NCBI GenBank assembly: GCA_001664005.1
Contig: CP016093.1
Span: forward strand, 1,061,001 to 1,125,000
DNA from: Rhizobiales bacterium NRL2
Lineage (GTDB): Bacteria; Pseudomonadota; Alphaproteobacteria; Minwuiales; Minwuiaceae
Direction: 5' to 3'
DNA: 64,000 nucleotides
Of this stretch, positions 59,104 through 64,000 are shown piece after piece; the stretch's first letter is position 1; each line of letters opens with the position of its first letter. Made by a program: the position numbers and the translations under genes. The notes under the pieces are model-generated. The model saw only the letters and a program-made list of their open reading frames with translations. It had not been told where the DNA came from and ran no database searches.

Positions 59104-60074
59104 TTCCGCTCGGACTTGCCCCCGGTCTCGGCCTCGACCCTTGCGGGCGGGGTCTCGTCGACGGCCTCGTTGGGCATGGGGATGGCGACCTCGGCGTCGG
59201 GCTTCGGCAGGGGCTTTGGCGGCTCGACGGTCTTGACCCGCAGCAGCGAGATGACGCGGGCGACGGTCTCGGCGAGCTGATGGCGGTGGGTGACCATGTC
59301 CACCATGCCGTGATCCAGAAGGTATTCGGCGCGCTGGAAGCCGTCGGGCAGTTGCTCGCGGATGGTCTGCTCGATCACCCGCGGGCCGGCGAAACCGATC
59401 AGGGCGCCGGGCTCGGCGATGGTCACGTCGCCGATCATGGCGAAGCTGGCGGTGGTGCCGCCGGTCGTGGGGTCGGTCAGCACGCAGACATACGGCAGAC
59501 CGGCGTCCCTCAGCCGTTGCAGCGCCACCGTGGTGCGCGGCATCTGCATCAGCGACAGGATGCCCTCCTGCATGCGCATGCCGCCCGAGGCGGCGCAGAC
59601 CACCAGCGCCGCATCCTTCTCGACGGCCTTCTCGGCCGCCGCGATGATCGCTTCGCCCTCGCCGGCCGAAACGGAGCCGCCCATGAAAAAGAAGTTCTGC
59701 GCCGCGATGACAGCCGCCAGTCCGCCGATACGGCCGAAGCCGACCTCGACGGCGAAGTCCGAGCCGGAGGCCGAGCGAGCTTCCTTGAGCTGGTCGGTAT
59801 AGCGCCGCGCATCCCTGAATTTCAGGGGATCGAGCGGTGGTTCGGGCGTCCGCACGCGGGTGAACTTGCCGTCATCGAACAGCAGGCGCAGCCGCGCGCC
59901 GGCCTTGAGCCGCATGTGATGGTCGCAATGGGGGCAGACGCGGTGGCTCTGCTCCAGGTCGCGGTGAAAGACCATCTGGCCGCAGGAACGGCATTTCTCC
60001 CAGAGATTGTCGGGGCTGTCCTTCTTTCGGCCCAGCCCGATCTTGGGCAGTACGGTGTTGGTCAGCCAGCTCAT
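59100..60074 (-). CDS. accD: Acetyl-CoA carboxylase carboxyltransferase subunit beta
   Basis: A 324-residue AccD. The N-terminal zinc ribbon has Cys 28, 31, 47 and 50 ([18 protein letters not shown]). The carboxyltransferase core includes [35 protein letters not shown] and [14 protein letters not shown], which forms the oxyanion and CoA site. The C-terminal about 45 residues are Lys/Pro/Glu-rich. With AccA (elsewhere) it makes malonyl-CoA. It is 8 bp downstream of trpA. Confidence 0.96.
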   Translation of the reverse strand: MSWLTNTVLPKIGLGRKKDSPDNLWEKCRSCGQMVFHRDLEQSHRVCPHCDHHMRLKAGARLRLLFDDGKFTRVRTPEPPLDPLKFRDARRYTDQLKEARSASGSDFAVEVGFGRIGGLAAVIAAQNFFFMGGSVSAGEGEAIIAAAEKAVEKDAALVVCAASGGMRMQEGILSLMQMPRTTVALQRLRDAGLPYVCVLTDPTTGGTTASFAMIGDVTIAEPGALIGFAGPRVIEQTIREQLPDGFQRAEYLLDHGMVDMVTHRHQLAETVARVISLLRVKTVEPPKPLPKPDAEVAIPMPNEAVDETPPARVEAETGGKSERK

Positions 60075-60082
60075 GGATCTTC

Positions 60083-60912
60083 CTATTCTGCCGGTACGGT
60101 CTCTCGGCGGGCCGAGCGCACGCCGGCGCTCAGGTCGCGCACCAGTTGCAGCACGCCTGCGACGGCCCTGTCACGGTCGCCGCCCGCTTCCTTCACGCGG
60201 TTCACGATCGCCGAGCCGACGACGGCGGCGTCCGCGACCTCCGCGACAGCCGCGGCCTGCTCAGGCGTCTTGATGCCGAAGCCGACGGCGATGGGCAGGT
60301 CGCTGTGGCGCTTCAGGCGGCGGACGGCCTTCGCCGCGGCCTCCGTGTCCAGGCTCGCCGCGCCGGTGATGCCGGCGACGGAAACGTAGTAGATGAACCC
60401 GGACGTGTTCTCGAGAACGGTCGGCAGGCGGCGGTCGTCGGTGGTCGGCGTCGCAAGGCGGATCAGCGAGATATCCTTCGCGCCCGCCGCGGCCAGCAGA
60501 TCCATGTCCTCCTCGGGCGGCAGGTCGACGACGATCAGGCCGTCCACGCCGGCCGTGGCCGCATCGGCGGCGAAGCGGTCGACGCCATAGGAGAAGATCG
60601 GGTTGAAATAGCCCATCAGGACGATCGGGGTCGCCGGGTCGCCGCGCCGGAACTCGGTCACCATCTCCAGGGTGCGGATGAGGGTCTGCCCGCCGGCCAG
60701 GGCCCTCAGGCCCGCCTCCTGAACCGAGGGGCCGTCGGCCATGGGGTCGGTGAACGGCATGCCCAGTTCGATCAGGTCGGCGCCGGCCTCGGGCAGGCCG
60801 CGCAGGATCCGCATCGCCGTCTCGCGGTCGGGGTCGCCCGACATGACGTAGGGCATCAGGGCGGCGCGCCCCTCCGCCTTCAGCGCGGCGAAGCGCGCCT
60901 CGATGCGCCGGC

Positions 60913-60916
<4 letters not shown>
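60083..60916 (-). CDS. trpA: Tryptophan synthase alpha chain
   Basis: From ATG 60916 ([19 protein letters not shown]) the product has 277 residues. Both catalytic carboxylates are in place: [16 protein letters not shown] holds the Glu and Asp. [18 protein letters not shown] and [13 protein letters not shown] complete the TIM-barrel signatures. It splits indole-glycerol phosphate to indole. The start overlaps the trpB stop (ATGA), so the two subunits are co-translated. Confidence 0.97.
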
Positions 60917-62133
<1,217 letters not shown>

Positions 62134-62146
62134 GCTCGGTCCTCTT

Positions 62147-62791
62147 TCAGAGGGATTTGACGGCGTCGAGGAACTTCGCGATCCGCGCGGGATCCTTCGT
62201 CCCGGGGGCGCTCTCGACGCCGGAGGAGACATCGACCCAGGCCGCGCCGCTGATGCGGACCGCCTCGGCCACGTTCTCCGCGTCCAGTCCGCCCGAAAGC
62301 ATCCACGGGCGGTTCCACTTGCGTCCGGCCAACAGGCGCCAGTCGAACGCGACGCCGTTGCCGCCCGGCAGGCCATGACCCTGGCCCTTCTGCGGCTTGG
62401 CGTCGAACAACAGCCAGTCGGCGGCGCCGTCATAGGCGTCGACGGCGCCGAAATCCTCCGGTCCACGGATCCTGATGGCCTTCATCACCGGCAGGCCGGT
62501 GCGGGAGCCGATGGCGGCCGCGCGCTCGGGCGATTCCGAGCCATGGAGCTGGATCATGTTCAGCGCCGCATCCGTCAGCACCGCGTCGAGCCAGCCATCG
62601 TCCGGGTCGACGAACAGGCCGACCCGGGTCGCCCGGCCGGCCTGGCGGCCGAGGCCACCGGCGGTTTCCGGTGAGATGCTCCGCGGCGACGGCGGATAGA
62701 AGACGAAGCCGATGGCGTCGGCGCCGCCGCGCACCGCCGCATCGACCACCTCGGGGGTGTTCAGCCCGCAGATCTTGGCCTGCAGCTTCAT
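62147..62791 (-). CDS. trpF: Phosphoribosylanthranilate isomerase
   Basis: A 214-residue TIM barrel. The catalytic cysteine is in KICGLNTPE (Cys8) and the catalytic Asp in [27 protein letters not shown] and [13 protein letters not shown] are the family signatures. It isomerises phosphoribosylanthranilate in tryptophan synthesis. The ATG at 62791 overlaps the pyrF stop (ATGA). trpC, trpD and trpE are not in this window, so the pathway is split. Confidence 0.96.
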   Translation of the reverse strand: MKLQAKICGLNTPEVVDAAVRGGADAIGFVFYPPSPRSISPETAGGLGRQAGRATRVGLFVDPDDGWLDAVLTDAALNMIQLHGSESPERAAAIGSRTGLPVMKAIRIRGPEDFGAVDAYDGAADWLLFDAKPQKGQGHGLPGGNGVAFDWRLLAGRKWNRPWMLSGGLDAENVAEAVRISGAAWVDVSSGVESAPGTKDPARIAKFLDAVKSL

Positions 62792-63507
62792 GCTGTGCCT
62801 GCCTCCGCCGCCACCCGCCGCGCGGCGGCGCGGCGGTCTTCGGCGGCGGTGATCGAACGGCCGACCACGATATAGGTCGCGCCGGCGGCCATGGCGTCGC
62901 GCGGCGTCATGATCCGCTTCTGGTCGCCGCGCGCGTCGCCGGCCATGCGGATGCCCGGCACGACAAGCATCGGGTCCGGTCCGAGCGCTTCGCGCAGGGG
63001 AGCGATTTCCTTCGGACTGCAGACCAGGCCGTCCGCCCCCGCCTCGATGGCCAGCCGGCCCAGACGGACGACCTGATCGGTCGCGCCGCCGGCGACGCCC
63101 ATCGCTTCCAGGTCCGCATCATCGAGGCTGGTCAGGACAGTTACTGCGACGATGGCCGGACGCGCTGCGCCGAAGGCTTCGGCGGCCTCCCGCGCGGCGC
63201 GGATCATCGCCGCCCCGCCCTGGGCGTGGACGGTCAGCAGGTCGGGCCGGCAGGCGCTTGCGGCAGAGGTCACCGCCCCGGCGACCGTGTTCGGGATGTC
63301 GTGCAGCTTCAGGTCCAGGAACAGCCGCCGCCCGGCGGGCGCGGTCTCGCGCACGCGCTGCGGGCCGTGTGCCGCGAAGAACTCCAGCCCGAGCTTGAAG
63401 CCGCCGACCTCGTCCTGAAGTTCGGCGACGATGCCGCGCGCCTGCCCGACGTCGTCGGTGTCGACGGCCAGCAGGACCGGATTCTCGGATGGGCTTCCAT
63501 CAGACAT
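62788..63507 (-). CDS. pyrF: Orotidine 5'-phosphate decarboxylase
   Basis: A 239-residue OMP decarboxylase from ATG 63507 (MSDGSPSENPVLLAVDTDD). The catalytic motif is DLKLHDIPNT (65-74), with Lys67 and Asp70. VTVLTSLDD, LVVPGIRMAGD and YIVVGRSIT (phosphate site) follow. It makes UMP. It heads the pyrF-trpF-trpB-trpA-accD-folC run. No clear ribosome site precedes the ATG, while a TATACC box lies about 5 bp before it, so a leaderless or very short-leader mRNA is possible. The frame extension to 63942 overlaps the divergent PAS gene and is rejected. Confidence 0.95.
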   Translation of the reverse strand: MSDGSPSENPVLLAVDTDDVGQARGIVAELQDEVGGFKLGLEFFAAHGPQRVRETAPAGRRLFLDLKLHDIPNTVAGAVTSAASACRPDLLTVHAQGGAAMIRAAREAAEAFGAARPAIVAVTVLTSLDDADLEAMGVAGGATDQVVRLGRLAIEAGADGLVCSPKEIAPLREALGPDPMLVVPGIRMAGDARGDQKRIMTPRDAMAAGATYIVVGRSITAAEDRRAAARRVAAEAGTA

Positions 63508-63591
63508 GCGCGCGGTATAGCAGTTGGGATCGCCGCGTTGTAGATGCCTTGATGCGTCGCATTCGTTGCCAGAGAGGTTGGCGATCCACCC

Positions 63592-64000
63592 ATGTCCATC
63601 GTGCAGGCCCATATATCCATCGACGATGTCGCGGAGGCAGGATTCCGGGAGCACCTGCGGCGCTGGTTCGATCAGCGCGACGCCGCCGGGGGACTGCCGG
63701 ACCGCAGCCTGATCGATCCGTTCATGGTGCCCGCGCTGGCCGAGTCGGTCATCCTGTTCGAGGTCGGCGAGGATCTGTCGCCGACCTATCGGCTGACGGG
63801 CGAGGCCATGCGCCGCGCGGTCGGCCGGCCCACCGTCGGTCTCACGCCCTATGACCTGATGGGACGCACGCCCTATGCCGAGCTGATCGTCGAGCAATTG
63901 CGGGACTGCGCGCGGGCCGTGGAGCCGATCTACTCCAGTCACGATTTCGTGGTTGCCCAGGACGAGATCGCGCGTGAATCGCGCCGGATTGCGATGCCCT
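63592..64000 (+). CDS. PAS-like domain protein, 3' end cut by window edge
   Basis: An open frame from ATG 63592 to the window edge (136 codons, no stop). The product begins MSIVQAHISIDDVAEAGFRE. It continues with RSLIDPFMVPALAESVILFE, LSPTYRLTGEAMRRAVGRP and PYDLMGRTPYAELI, the pattern of the small single-PAS proteins (PAS_5-type) that are abundant in Rhodospirillales. Ligand and partner are unknown, and downstream domains cannot be excluded. It is divergent from pyrF. Confidence 0.75.
   Translation, partial: MSIVQAHISIDDVAEAGFREHLRRWFDQRDAAGGLPDRSLIDPFMVPALAESVILFEVGEDLSPTYRLTGEAMRRAVGRPTVGLTPYDLMGRTPYAELIVEQLRDCARAVEPIYSSHDFVVAQDEIARESRRIAMP

Noticed and set aside
62788-63942. A longer pyrF reading from 63942
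   Set aside because: The extension lies antisense to the PAS gene and does not resemble OMP decarboxylase; ATG 63507 gives normal length.

Overview
The window is GC-rich, gene-dense chromosomal DNA with no phage, plasmid, transposon or CRISPR signature. Gene content and order point to an alphaproteobacterium, probably Rhodospirillales-like. The main evidence is the conserved run rnd / kdsD-lptC-lptA-lptB-rpoN-hpf-ptsN, the run pyrF-trpF-trpB-trpA-accD-folC, smc directly behind a DsbA-like gene, a long-form HPF, a short ribonuclease D and an NDUFA9-like protein. No tRNA or rRNA gene was found. Both edges cut genes: a TIGR02444-family gene at the left and a PAS-like gene at the right.

Layout. 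1-3402: TIGR02444 gene, DUF465 gene, diguanylate cyclase, purEK. 3406-13646: acyl-CoA dehydrogenase, DsbA-like oxidoreductase, SMC, a hexapeptide-repeat protein, an ATC-hydrolase-like protein, a GFA protein, an SDR, a DMT exporter and a TTC38-like TPR protein. 13685-13797: a compound palindromic repeat. 13838-21326 (minus strand): an M23 peptidase, then the envelope/regulatory operon (kdsD to ptsN), with rnd upstream of it. 21488-28841: NDUFA9-like gene, a gap with a good promoter, gltBD. 28848-35906 (minus): two ExoD-family paralogues, a molybdenum-cofactor run coupled to pgsA (pgsA-mobB-moeA-moaD-moaE), then a small membrane protein and a large tail-anchored pseudokinase. 36059-41748 (plus): diiron ferritin-like protein, PilZ protein, RidA, and a probable glutarate/acyl-CoA cluster (gcdH, crotonase-fold protein, class III CoA-transferase). 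41913-49330 (minus): hypothetical, M48 protease, FG-GAP protein, M17 aminopeptidase, TAXI binding protein, GMC oxidoreductase, sulfotransferase. 49534-54243: pyruvate carboxylase and a lipoprotein-like protein. 54240-63507: AI-2E-type permease, exported beta-lactamase-fold hydrolase, GST, crotonase-fold protein and the folC-accD-trpA-trpB-trpF-pyrF run.

How the genes work together. Most are housekeeping: purine, tryptophan and pyrimidine synthesis, ammonia assimilation (GltBD), anaplerosis (Pyc), fatty-acid initiation (AccD), folate (FolC), LPS transport (KdsD, LptABC), nitrogen/PTS and sigma-54 control, ribosome hibernation, and acyl-CoA breakdown. Many adjacent genes overlap by four bases (ATGA, GTGA, TTGA), so translational coupling is widespread.

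The least explained unit is the tail-anchored pseudokinase plus its overlapping small membrane protein. It is divergent from a diiron protein across a short gap holding three separate palindromes. Other oddities are a MoaD whose Gly-Gly is not C-terminal, two crotonase-fold proteins without the usual catalytic glutamates, and a gamma-carbonic-anhydrase-like protein without the usual zinc histidines.
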